The position numbers and the translations under genes were made by a program. 64,000 nt of DNA from Owenia fusiformis (lineage: Eukaryota > Annelida > Polychaeta > Sabellida > Oweniidae): contig CAIIXF020000001.1 in NCBI GenBank assembly GCA_903813345.2, positions 18,249,915 to 18,313,914 of the forward strand, given 5' to 3'. Positions 38,001 to 48,534 of this stretch are shown piece after piece. Every line of letters begins with the position of its first letter. The stretch's first letter is position 1. Below the pieces are notes generated by a model. That model saw nothing but the letters and a program-made list of their open reading frames with translations, was not told where the DNA came from and made no database searches.

Positions 38001-40916
38001 CAGATGATACACAAAATGGATGAGGCAGCTCAAAAGGAACTATATTGTACTAAATTTAAAACATGTATATGTTCAGTGGTCAAATGGAAAATAGATATCG
38101 ATAGATTTGCAAATCAATACATCATTATAGCGACTGTAAAAAGTGCAATTAAAAAGGTCGTCCAACAAAACTGTCTATTTTAAATCGATTGGAAAAACTA
38201 GACAAAGCTTGCTCCGAAGAGGCACTGCCTCATGCCAAACATAGGAATTATTATATCTCCATGTTCTTCTTTTTTCATAATTTGCCCGTTGTGGTATTTT
38301 GAAAAGAATTGACTCCAAACAGTTTCCATTTCATTTCTCACGATAGTAATGTTTCAACTAACCAATGTAACACAGTTTATCAACGTGATTGACTTTTGAT
38401 TCAACTGCGGTTACCCACAATGTCCTAAAAGACAAATCAAAGGGAACAACTTAAGAAATGATCGACATCTGTCGACTTGTTAGTATGTACTATCCTTAGA
38501 AAACTGATATTTCACAGACCAGTGGTGTGTAAAGAGACTGATTGTAATATGACAAAACTCTGGATCATACAACAGTACAATACAAAACAGTACATAACAA
38601 TACAGTATGATACAGTGATACAGTGATACAGTACAATGTAATCCAATACAACACAATACAACATAAAACAATTCAACACACAGCACAATACGACACAATT
38701 CAATACACTACAATACGATACAATACAATACAATACAATACAATACAATACAATACAATACAATACAATACAATACAACACAATACCACGGTGCATAATG
38801 ATATGGCGTGAGATAAGGTTCAGGTTAGGTAAGTTCAGGAATTGATAATCACAGCTGTACAAGGAACAGTGCATGCATGTTTAGGCATACAATTTTAGGT
38901 CCAGTAAAGAGACTGTAGTAGTGTAAAGAGTGGTTGCATTGTGTTAAATGTAGTTGCAGGTACCATAACAATGCTAGGTTTAGGTAACAATTTTGAGAGT
39001 GTAGCTATGTTTCAAAACTATTTTTCCTTCGCCAGATATCCGCATATCGAAATTAATTAGACAATCCTCATTTTGAGATAGAATTTGAGTGACCCTCAAA
39101 CTCCCTCAGAAGATTCTAAAGTAGCTAATTGTAAGCTATCACCAAGAGGAAGCACATTGTGCAATCTAATGGAGTAATTGATCTATCCATTACCTTCTAA
39201 CGAGCTTAAACTCTCTAAAGTAAAGTAGTTCTTCTAAGACTAATTCTCACTATAAGTAGAATATTTATTTCTTATTATTTCTTATCAAGAACACATGAGG
39301 GGCAACTACAGGGAAACAAAATCAAACAATCATAAAACAAATAGAAACAATTAGTACTAAAACAGAATGGTGTCATGCCGATTTAGGAATCATAACAACC
39401 AACATGCAAATCATCTGAAATTCAAAAGCCTTGATGCAATCGTTAAACATACATGTTAGTCAAAAGAGCATGCCACGAAGAGTGCTGCTAAAACCACCGT
39501 TCATAAACATATTTGGTGATATAAATCTTAAATACGCATCACATCAGACTGGAGATGAAGCTACCTTTTATAAATACATACGGCAATATAAACTTAGCTA
39601 ACAATGTGTTTTCAGATCATGATGGGGCTAGATCTTCTTTCATAAAGATTTTTGGTGATATTTTAACATCGAGCTACAATGCATTTTCTGATCAGAATGG
39701 GGCTTAAGCTGCCTTTCATAAACACATTTGGTGATATTTTAACCTCAAGTTACAATGCATTTCCAGATCAGAAAGGGGTTGAAGCTGTCTTTCATAAACA
39801 CATTTGGTGATATTTTAACCTCAAGTTACAATGCATTTTCAGATCAGAAAGGGGTTGAAGCTGCCTTTCATAAACACATTTGGTGATATTTTAACCTCAA
39901 GCTACAATGCATTTCAGATCAGCATGGGGCTGAAGCTGTCTTTCATAAACACTATTTGGTGCTATTTTAACCTCAAGCTACAATGCATTTCAGATCAGCA
40001 TGGGGCTGAAGCTGTCTTCCATAAACACTATTTGGTGATATTTTAACCTCAAGTTACGATGTACTTTCAGATCAGAATGGGGCTGAAGCTGCCTTTCATA
40101 AACACATTTGGTGATATTTCAACCTCAAGTTACAATGCATTTCAGATCAGAATGGGGCTGAAGCTGCCTTTCATAAACACATTTGGTGATATTTTAACCT
40201 CAAGTTACAATGCATTTTCAGATCAGAAAGGGGCTGTAGCTATCTTTCATCAACACATTTGTTGATATTTTAACCTCGAGCTACAATGCATTTCAGATCA
40301 GAATGGGGCGGAAGCTGCCTTTCATAAACTCATTTGGTGATATTTTAACCTGGAGTTGCCATGCACTTTCAGATCAGAATGGGTCTGAAGCTGACTTTCA
40401 AAACGTACATATTTGATCGATTTTTTAACATCAAGTTACAATGCATTTCCAGATCAGAAAGGGGCTAAAGCTGTCTTTCATAAACACATTTGGTGATATT
40501 TTAACCTCAAGCTACAATGCATTTCAGATCAGAATGGGGCTGAACCTGCCTTTCAAAACACATTTGGTCATATATTAACTTCAAGTTGCAATGCATTTTC
40601 AGATCAGAATGGGGCTGAAACGAAGAGGACCCGTACCTCATACACTCGTCACCAAACTCTGGAGCTAGAGAAGGAATTCCATTTCAACCGTTATCTAACA
40701 AGACGTCGCCGAATAGAAATAGCCCATTCTCTCAATCTCACTGAAAGACAGATAAAAATTTGGTTCCAAAACAGAAGAATGAAATGGAAGAAGGAACATA
40801 AGCTAGCACATTTAGCCAAATCACAAGCTAAGATGCTGGATCTCGCTCTTGCCCAGAGAGCAGCAGAGGCCAAGATGCATCACCATGCAGCCCATGGACA
40901 CACCTTGCATCTATAA
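32046..40916 (+). CDS. Scr: Homeobox protein Hox5 / Sex combs reduced, two exons
   Basis: Nuclear Hox transcription factor that works with PBC/Exd cofactors in anterior body patterning. Exon 1 is 32046-32643 (donor CATG|GTAAGT) and exon 2 is 40603-40916 (acceptor TTTTCAG|ATCAG), joined in phase 1 to give 303 residues. Residues 1-155 are rich in Ser, Thr, Pro and Tyr. An acidic stretch ([19 protein letters not shown]) lies at 164-182. The hexapeptide IYPWM is at 188-192, followed by RRVHLGH as in Scr/Hox5. A 13-residue linker leads to the homeodomain at 206-265, with I47, Q50, N51 and M54. KLAHLAKSQ follows it, and the tail is Ala-, Gln- and His-rich. KWKKEHK and AHSLNL favour Hox5 over Dfd, although H11 is shared with Dfd-type homeodomains. 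The order relative to Lox5 agrees. Oddly, the exon 2 acceptor is the last unit of a tandem array carrying many copies of itself. Confidence 0.95.
33668..33680. promoter_or_regulatory. X-box-like site in the Scr intron
   Basis: GTCACCTGGTAAC consists of two RFX-type half-sites with a 1 nt spacer. It lies about 1 kb into the Scr intron. Motif evidence only. Confidence 0.25.
34938..35925. mobile_element. Candidate non-autonomous DNA transposon
   Basis: It begins TACAGGGTGGTC and ends GATCACCCTGTA, an inverted pair of the motif found nine times in the window. Both ends include TA, as expected if TA is the duplicated target site of the Tc1/mariner superfamily. A third, related end, GGACCACTCTGTA, lies at 35711-35723 and suggests nesting or an alternative right boundary. 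The ends share only about 12 bp, and no transposase is recognisable inside. Confidence 0.35.
36280..36417 (+). repeat. 31 bp tandem repeat, about 4.5 units
   Basis: Units of about 31 bp built on TCAAAATACTGGTAG plus TTATTTCTTTTGA repeat in tandem with moderate divergence. The array lies in the Scr intron and has no coding potential. Confidence 0.65.
38566..38790 (+). repeat. ATACA pentanucleotide microsatellite
   Basis: An (ATACA)n array, pure at about 38715-38778 and interrupted or variant (ACACA, GTACA, GATACAGT) on its 5' side. It lies in the Scr intron, about 1.8 kb before the homeobox exon. The low-complexity open frames across it on both strands are by-products of the repeat. Confidence 0.95.
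39465..40620 (+). repeat. ~76 bp tandem array carrying copies of the Scr exon 2 splice acceptor
   Basis: About 14 tandem units precede the homeobox exon, and the last unit contains the genuine exon 2 acceptor. Each unit includes a branch-point-like TTTTAACCTC, then ATGCATTTCAG and ATCAGAATGGGGCTGAA, and then CTGCCTTTCATAAACAC and ATTTGGTGAT. The genuine junction reads TTTTCAG|ATCAGAATGGGGCTGAAACG, so similarity reaches about 18 nt into the exon. Acceptor cores start near 39617, 39692, 39767, 39843, 39917, 39993, 40070, 40146, 40221, 40296, 40373, 40452 and 40528, with a more decayed one near 39540. All but two or so keep CAG before the exon-like part. Units at the 5' edge are more diverged than those in the middle. 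Confidence 0.93.
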
Positions 40917-43900
40917 ACAAACATGAACTCACGCTGTCACTTGACATTTTAGAGAATTGGTTCGAGATTTGAGTGATGTACCTCTTGCATTTGCAAGCTT
41001 GGCTGGAAATGATATGTGGCTGAGAACAGGGTAAAGAAGTCTACTGGAATAATGTAGAGGTGCAAGAAATCTATATATTCACTGATATAGGTGCCAGGGT
41101 AAACCTACTCGCGAACGGTGCCAGGGTAAACAGAATATATATGTTATATGTTGCATTAGTAGCATACATAACATTTGACCTATTTTATGATTAGATGCAT
41201 TTTATGGTAATAGGTAGATACAAACTGTGCAATACTTCATGAAATCATCAACAAGACGACGACGATAAACACGTTGTAAAGGAACTTACAGAGGTGCATG
41301 CATATACTGTAGACCTAGTGAATTAAAAATACTCCTTCAGAAAGGGTAAACAGATCGACATTCGTATGTATATAGAGGGTAATATTTGAATAGTAAGGAA
41401 TGAACTTGATTGAATTTTAAAATATTTAACAATCCACCGATGGCATAGACATAAAATCATCAAGACACATGTTTATTTAGTTATATTGCATGAGATAACT
41501 TGAATGTAGCCATGTAACTCCTAAAATTGTATTTACAATAGCATTTCAATAACACATTTAAATTCAAGAAAATAAATTTAAAAGTTTTTTAATTAAGCTG
41601 TGGAAATAAAGTATTATAATAGTATTATTTCATCTTTGAATTAATTTGCCTCACAAATTTAAATTTGCCTAGACTTTTGTCATATCCTGGTTCTGCGTCT
41701 GAAGTGTTTGGTAATGTTGGAGTATCTTGGTTTGAGTTGTCTCTCATTCAGTCTGGAACTAGGCATATAATGACATTGTATTTACACTATTGTCTTTATT
41801 GTGAAAATGTGATGATATTGTCATGAATATGGGTACCCTACATTTTAAGGGAACCAACCACTGATGGTTGCCAAATGTAGAATGTAAATAGTCAAAATAA
41901 TGTGAATGTCAGGTAAATGTGTATAGTGTAGATGTTTCATAATCAGCTTATATAATTACAGCAGGTATATATTTATTGTAAGAGTATATGTCTTGTCTGG
42001 TGCTTCACAAGTACAACTTGGTCAAGAGGGTAACTTTTTCAAATTTCAATAACTACTTTTGTGATCGTTTTATGTAATACATCATGGCTGGTATGAAAAA
42101 CAGTGTATACAGAGACCTTGGTCCATGTACCGTATATACATAAAAGTACAGATATAAATAAATATTAATACCCATTTGACGGTAAATATTAAAAGGCGTA
42201 AATGATCCTTAATTAGATAATAAATATGTAGTGCCTTTCAAAGCACTAATCAAAAGTACAATTGCCAAATGCATGATAAAAAATGTCATTCATTATCTTT
42301 CATTTCAATGTGATTGCTATTAGTCCTTATGGAGTTGAAAAATACAATATGTAGATTCTATAATCACGATACTTACATTACATCATAGCGAATTATGTTA
42401 AATCATTTAACTCAAAAAGTTGAAAACGTGTGCTAGTTAAAAAGTTGCTTGTTAGCGACTAATACTCAATTCTGGCATAGTTTGATCGACCAACTTTGGC
42501 AAAATTGTAAAATTATAATGTTGACCATCGAAAATGAGGACATTGAACACCTTCAAATAAGGTTGATAAATCATTTAATGTGCACAAATAATGATGAGGT
42601 TCTAAAATTTTCCTTGTGTATTTCAGTATTTCAATTTAAACATCCTTGAAAATTGATTTTTTTCAATGACAGTTGAATAAACATCAGTAATGTATTTGTA
42701 CCTTTTGTCAGCATTTCTGAACAAATAAAGTGTCAAGAAAGTAGTTCTATAAACTTTATGATGAAAACAATAACCTCACATGCTCAGATGTTACAGACAT
42801 TGCAAACACACATGTATATACTGTATATTATATACAGTCTGCCATATGAGAAATGTCTATTTACAAAATATTGGTCTAAAAGGGTAATGAGATTATAGAC
42901 ATACTGTATAGTATATGTATGTATTTTAGCATAATATGTACAAATGCTAGTCACATAATTGGTCAAAAGGGTAAATTAATAGATCTAGACATACAAGATT
43001 GTCGGATTTAGATCTTGAATTCTAATAGATATTATATTTCTAAATATGCTTTGTATATATATATAATGGTGGATAGATGTGCACATATAATGTTCTATTG
43101 ACCAGTTGTGTTTTGAGACTATTCTAAATGGGTTTTCCGTAGTGCTGTTTATATTTCAGTATCACCAGTTTTTCCTCTTTGATATACCTGTCATAATTAA
43201 TCATAGTTCTGATTGACATATAGATTGTGAAAATATGTACAGGTACATTCTGTGATGAGGTATAAACATAGAAATAAAGCCATTAATCAAGGCGACGACG
43301 TGGTTTCGTCGTCTTTGTCTTACTAAATACGCATTGTTTATTAATGGTATTGATAGTACAATTGGACATGTTGAATACATATACGCTGTTGTCTTTCCAG
43401 AGATAGACGCAATGCTCATCAATTATTTGTTCAACCGTCTATGTTTGTTCACATGTGCCATTGACATGTATTTGTTTCACCAAAAGAATTTCTAACAATC
43501 AGGATTCCAATCAATCTTGTTTTACCTGTATCATGTATCATTTTGATGAGTACTTATATATCTGAACTATATAAAACATAGAACCTTTGAACTTGTACAT
43601 TCAATTTAGCTTCCAAATTTACAATTCAATCGTGAGCTTTCAACAGACTCTCTTCTCTCTTGAAAGCCCATGATTCAATGAAGGAATATCGTCAACGTTT
43701 GATTTTTGCTTAAAACTCAACTTTTTACATTATACTCAAAGTGTTGTATTCCAGTTGATTACATATATGATAGTGTTGCAAACAGGAAATAACATATGCA
43801 TTCATGTTTGGTTATTATACTCTGTATCTCTGTTATTAACTTTTTTTATTGAGAGTCGACACGAAAAAAAAACATTCTGTATACGCAGGTAATTCATGCA

Positions 43901-44882
43901 TGGTGTACCAATGGAACGGTGACAGTGCTTTGGGAGAATGAAGCATGGACTAATGTTTTACTGGTAAAGTTGAGCTGTAAATAAGTTTATTAAGTAAATA
44001 TTAGTTCATAGATCAAGTCATAGTTATCTAATTATATGTAGTTGTACATATAATACTTCAGCTATCCATTATTACATATTGTTTTGTGTAGATTATTGTG
44101 TGACATGTATAGGTTAAATGTGAGGTTTGGTGTAAAGCCAAACTTGTACAGTATTATAAACAGATTTGATTTGTCGATTAAAGAATTTAAAATGAATCAG
44201 TTGTATTGTTAATGATAATTTATAATTTTGTAAAGGGAGATGTTAACGGTCACTGAAGTAAAAACAATCCCCCCCCCGAAATGTCTACGTCTACGTGAAC
44301 CAAATTGAATTATTAGATTAGAAAAGCAACTGGACCACTCACTGGTTGTTATAAAATTTAACTGTTCAACTGTATGGGGTGGAAATTCTTTAGTCATACA
44401 CCAAACTCTGGATATGCAATAAAATTACAAATAATCCATTCCAGAGTCACTCCCTGGTCCATCTTCACTTCACAGGGCCCAGGAGGGGGATGTGGATTCA
44501 AATCAACCCCACCGTCTGGCCAAATATTTTTTCAAAATCATGCAGTTTTTCACCATTTCGAGCACTTTTCTAGGGATTTCTGGCCAAAGTTGACCCCCTG
44601 GAACGAACTTTCTGAAACAAAAAGCTGGAAACACTTTTTGATCAATAAAGATTGTTGAAATGGCAAAAGTCTCAATATCATCAGCCTCTTCTGTCAATCT
44701 GTCTTCCTGTAACGTTGGTTGCCATAACCTAATCAGGTATTTATTTTGAAATTAAAATAAATAATGTAAACATGCAAATGAGTAATGTCTCCTGAATCAT
44801 ACAGTGAGTGCCATGTTTCTATTGTTTAACTATAAATAACAATATCATGACATCGATTTCTCTAAAGGATTTCAATCTTGTA
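40917..44882. other. Scr 3' UTR and downstream DNA
   Basis: Very AT-rich sequence. It should include the Scr 3' UTR; candidate AATAAA signals are at 41571-41576 and 41605-41610. A short duplication, GGTGCCAGGGTAAAC, occurs twice near 41090-41130. The region around 44400-44700 is less AT-rich but carries no recognisable exon. Confidence 0.6.
41571..41610 (+). terminator. Candidate Scr polyadenylation signals
   Basis: Two AATAAA motifs, at 41571-41576 and 41605-41610, lie about 660-690 bp after the stop codon. They are plausible because they are paired and lie within a usual 3' UTR length, but further AATAAA sites follow (for example near 42724). Confidence 0.35.
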
Positions 44883-45045
44883 ATGGGAAAAATTGCCATG
44901 ATTGATTTATTGGTTGGAATAACTTAAATATATATCTATTATTAAGGATTGGGAAAGTCATTTTGAGTTGTATGATTGGACTGCATATGATCGATCACAT
45001 TCTTGTCCTGCAAATAAGTTCATACAAAGTACAGCAATGAAAATT
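44883..45045 (+). repeat. 163 bp direct duplication, copy 1
   Basis: It matches 46273-46435 base for base with no indel and about five substitutions (about 97% identity). The two copies enclose 1227 bp that include the foldback element. It starts around ATGGGAAAAATTGCC and ends AATGAAAATT. Confidence 0.95.
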
Positions 45046-45260
45046 GTTCAAGCAAAGGTGCCGCAGGGGGACGACTAAATGGTATTGAATAACAGCGAGA
45101 AATTAACTTTCAAGAACACGCCAAGCCAAAAGGAAAACAAATTTCCAATGATGTAGAACACGACATCCCATTCCCATCCTCCAACCGTTCAGGAAATCCA
45201 ACCGTTCAGGAAATTCAATTGTATATAGTCTCAAGCAATCAAACAATATAGAGATGTAAG

Positions 45261-46163
45261 TACAGGGTGTTCAAAAGAATCGCAACCCAAAGAAATTGCT
45301 ATATCTTGAAAAATACTTGTTCAATTATGTTCATTTTTCAGGAAAGGAAGAACAGAGTATGTATGTATAGCTCATGTAGTTGGTTAGTTGTAAAACATGA
45401 TGCATTGGACACCTGCTCAAAAGACAGTTGTACTAGGAAAATACGAAAAACCCAGTCAGGGCTGACTGCAACTTCCTAGCCATAGTGTTTTGACTCTTCA
45501 AATTTGGCACAAATCATCTTCATTCACTGTATGGTAAATTTTTGTAAAGTTAAATTAAAATCACTTCAGGGACTTTACAGTTATGGTTGAAATGCTTTCA
45601 AATCGCAGTCAAACGCCCCGGTTCCAGCAGACTTCAGAAGGCATTTTGACCATGACTGTAAAGTCCCTGAAGTGATTTTGATGAAACTCCAAAAATTCAC
45701 CACACATTGAATGAGGATAATTTGTGCCAAATATGAAGTGCCAAAACACTATGGTTAGAAAGTTGTTAGGTTTTATTGCTGCGGCAGTCACCTCTGACTG
45801 CGTTTTTCGTATTTTCCTTCAACAACTGTCTTTTGGGCAGGTGTCCAATTCATCATGTTTTACGACTTACTAACAACAGGAGCTATACATACACAATATC
45901 TTCTTTCTTTTCCTGAAAAAATGAACATAATTGAATCAGTATTTTCCAAGATATAGTGATTTTCCATTCACGTTTTTCGTAATATTCCTTGTACGACTGC
46001 CTTTTGAGCAGGTGTACAAGACATCATGTTTTACAACTAACTTACAAAAGGAGCTATACATACAGAGTCTCTTCTTTCTTTCCTAAAAATATGAAGACAA
46101 TTGGATAAGAATTTTCCAAGATATAGCAATTCTTTTAGTTGCGTCTTTTTTGAACACCCTGTA
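45261..46163. mobile_element. Foldback (long inverted repeat) transposon relic
   Basis: It begins TACAGGGTGTTCAAAA and ends TTTTGAACACCCTGTA. The left arm, 45261 to about 45597, is the reverse complement of the right arm starting at about 45639, with moderate divergence; the arms meet around a spacer of about 40 bp. The right arm contains an extra tandem copy of its outer part, with a unit of about 171 bp (45827-45997 repeated from 45998). TA at both ends fits a Tc1/mariner-type target site. Each copy of the outer arm encodes a short peptide of the form MM.WTPAQKTVV.GKYEK, a possible N-terminal transposase relic. No complete transposase is present. Confidence 0.8.
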
Positions 46164-46240
46164 CATGTAAACGATGCAGCTTTAGATTTTTATTCAATAT
46201 GTTAGACGGAATGATACAAGCTCGACGTGTACGTGAGATC

Positions 46241-46249
46241 TACAGGGTG
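46241..46249 (+). mobile_element. TACAGGGTG transposon-type end
   Basis: TACAGGGTG followed by ATCAATAATT, 78 bp after the right end of the foldback and pointing away from it. It may mark a second, truncated element that has the second 163 bp repeat copy within it. Confidence 0.25.
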
Positions 46250-46272
46250 ATCAATAATTAATTGTTATTTTT

Positions 46273-46435
46273 ATGGGAAAGATTGCCATGATTGATTTAT
46301 TGGTTGGAACAACTTAAATATATATCTATTATTAAGGATTAGGAAAGTCATTTTGAGTTGTATGATTGGACTGCATATGATCGATCACATTCTTGTCCTG
46401 CAAATAAGTTCATACAAAGTACTGAAATGAAAATT
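46273..46435 (+). repeat. 163 bp direct duplication, copy 2
   Basis: Second copy of 44883-45045, offset by exactly 1390 bp, with five or so substitutions. The high identity points to a fairly recent duplication. Confidence 0.95.
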
Positions 46436-46469
46436 TTTGTTTTCTTTTTTATTTCAATTATTCGGGAAA

Positions 46470-46483
46470 GTTACTATGGAGAC
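46470..46483. promoter_or_regulatory. X-box-like site
   Basis: GTTACTATGGAGAC fits the RFX half-site pattern with a 2 nt spacer and one mismatch. It lies downstream of Scr. Confidence 0.2.
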
Positions 46484-46689
46484 CTATGCCATAGAGCACA
46501 TGTCTAGACAATCAAAATCACAAATATACAAAAATGCAATCTCAATCTTCTTATTGTAACATTCTAAATTATGGTGGAGGTCATAGTTTTGAATTTTCAT
46601 TTTCAAAATGTATGTTTGAACTTGAACGTGCTGCGCTATTTCAAGTTTATAAAGCCTTGAGCCACTAACTTTTCTGTGATACTGATAAC

Positions 46690-47880
46690 AAGTATATGTC
46701 TCAAAATAGATGTGTCATTTGATATCAATCGTGTATCTCACTCCATGTGTCGTATACCTGTGTCATTTCATATCAAGTGTGCCATCAACTCGTCTTTTGA
46801 TAACAAGTAGGTATCTTAAAATAGCTGTGCCATTTGATAAGAATCAAGTGTGTTAAAACTTGTTGGGACATTTGGTAATAAATGCTTTTATTAGAATACG
46901 TTCATGAATGGGACTTAAACTTGTTAGGCCAGTTGATAACAAATATCTATTTTAGAACACCATTTGTTGTTGCGTTTGATATCAAGCATGTGTCTGTAAC
47001 ATGTTGGGTCATGTAAAACATGTCTTAACACGTGTGTCATTTCATATCAAGCATGTTCCTTAATTGTTGTGGCATTTGATATCAAGCATGTACTGTAATT
47101 GTTGTGGCATTTGATATCAAGCATGTACTGTAATTGTTGTGGCATTTGATATCAAGCATGTACTGTAATTGTTGTGGCATTTGATATCAAGCATGTACTG
47201 TAATTGTTGTGGCATTTGATATCAAGCATGTACTGTAATTGTTGTGGCATTTGATATCAAGCATGTACTGTAATAGTTGTGGTATTTGATATCAAGCATG
47301 TACTGTAATAGTTGTGGCATTTGATATCAAGCATGTACTGTAATTGTTGTGGCATTTGATATCACGTATGTACTGTAATTGTTGTGGCATTTGATATCAA
47401 GCATGTACTGTAATAGTTGTGGTATTTGATATCAAGCATGTACTACTATAATTGTGCCATTTGATATCAAGCATGTGCTGTAATTGTTGTGGCATTTGAT
47501 ATCAAGCATGCACTATAATTGTTGTGGCATTTGATATCAAGCATGTACTGTAATTGTTGTGGCATTTGATATCAAGCATGTACTGTAATTGTTGTGGCAT
47601 TTGATATCAAGCATGTACTGTAATTGTTGTGGCATTTGATATCAAGCATGCACTGTAATTGTTGTGGCATTTGATATCAAGCATGTGTAATTTTTGTTAT
47701 GGCATTTGATATCAATCATGTGTCTGTAATATGTTGGGCCGTGTAAAACATGTCTTAACACGTGTGTCGTTTCATATCAAGCATGTACTGTAACTGTTGT
47801 GGCATTTGGTATCAAGCATGTGTCATTCTTTGTTATGGCATTTGATATCAAGCATTTGTCTTAAACTAGTCGGACCATAT
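46690..47880 (+). repeat. 35 bp minisatellite with degenerate flanks
   Basis: From about 47060 to 47687 there are some 18 tandem copies of a 35 bp unit that includes GTGGCATTTGATATCAAGC and ATGTACTGTAATTGTT. Each unit contains the 10 bp palindrome TTGATATCAA. Units vary at few positions (for example TTGTTGTGGC or TAGTTGTGGT). On both sides, from about 46690 and up to about 47880, older irregular units keep the CATTTGATATCAA core but with variable spacing. Confidence 0.95.
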
Positions 47881-47942
47881 GATATTATTTATGTGCCCTA
47901 AACTATAGAGAACTTTCAAACCCAATGAAGACGGTGCTCGCC

Positions 47943-48534
47943 GGAAACGCTCGGCACGGATAAGTGCGCGCATGGTACGGATCTAAAGGGTTTCTTAATT
48001 TAAATTCGTGATATTTAGTAAACAAAGCAGTGTTGTGTACTCGATCATATTCCTACATGTGAAGATTATGCCTTATAAAAAGAAAATACCTGCGTATTTC
48101 ATTCTATAGCAACGCAATAGACACTGTAATGTCACATTTGGCCAAAACCAGTAGTGTAAGGATTCATTTGATTATAAAGTTTATTAATATGCTTATCCAC
48201 ACCGAGTGTCTAGGGATAGCACACATCCAATAATGTTTTTAGATTTTTTTATTAAATCACATAGAAACTAACATTCAAGATGCTAAAATGATTTGTATCA
48301 TCGGGGTTTCTTAATCACCAATACTGAATAAAGGTCGCAAACGGTGTTTAAAAGCAGTGTTCAAGTTCTTGGGATATGTTTAATGCTCAGTGCGTCGCTT
48401 TGGAATGAAAGCTTTTGCTTATTTCCTTTTTATTAGGTAGCATCATCACTATATGAATACAAGGCCTAGTTTATAAAATACCACGAATTCAAATTCAAAC
48501 ATGCGCGCGCATAGTATCCGCACCGAGCATTTTC
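47943..48534. mobile_element. Candidate MITE-like element with long TIRs
   Basis: The left arm (47943-48023) and right arm (48469-48534) are imperfect inverted repeats. The left outer end GAAACGCTCGGCACGGATA pairs with TATCCGCACCGAGCATTTTC on the right. Both arms carry a GCGCGCATG block. The inner parts AATTTAAATTCGTGATATTT and AAATACCACGAATTCAAATT also pair. The arms are strikingly CpG-rich against AT-rich surroundings. The element directly follows the 35 bp minisatellite. No transposase is seen within it. Confidence 0.6.

Larger units (their letters stand above)
32644..40602 (+). other. Scr intron (7959 bp, phase 1)
   Basis: It begins GTAAGT and ends in ATTTTCAG, between the hexapeptide and homeobox exons. 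Its first 2.3 kb look like ordinary AT-rich intron. From 34.9 kb onward it contains a candidate transposon remnant, a 31 bp repeat, an ATACA microsatellite and the 76 bp splice-site array. An X-box-like GTCACCTGGTAAC lies at 33668-33680. No other exon was recognised. Confidence 0.9.

Noticed and set aside
38480-38874. Open frames of up to 120 codons rich in Tyr, Cys, Ile and Val
   Set aside because: Translation of the ATACA microsatellite; low complexity only.
39831-40265. Repeat-encoded open frames ([20 protein letters not shown] type)
   Set aside because: They arise because the ~76 bp unit happens to be open in one frame. That frame is not the one joined to Scr exon 1, and the sequence is intronic.
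40603-40916. Assignment of the second Hox gene to Dfd/Hox4 because of His at homeodomain position 11
   Set aside because: VHLGH after the hexapeptide, [19 protein letters not shown] and the position next to Lox5 all favour Hox5/Scr.
46225-46249. Minus-strand ACCCTGTAGATC, a second miR-10-like hit
   Set aside because: Only 12 nt match, the normally invariant 3' half is absent, no star arm is visible, and it again coincides with a TACAGGGTG end.
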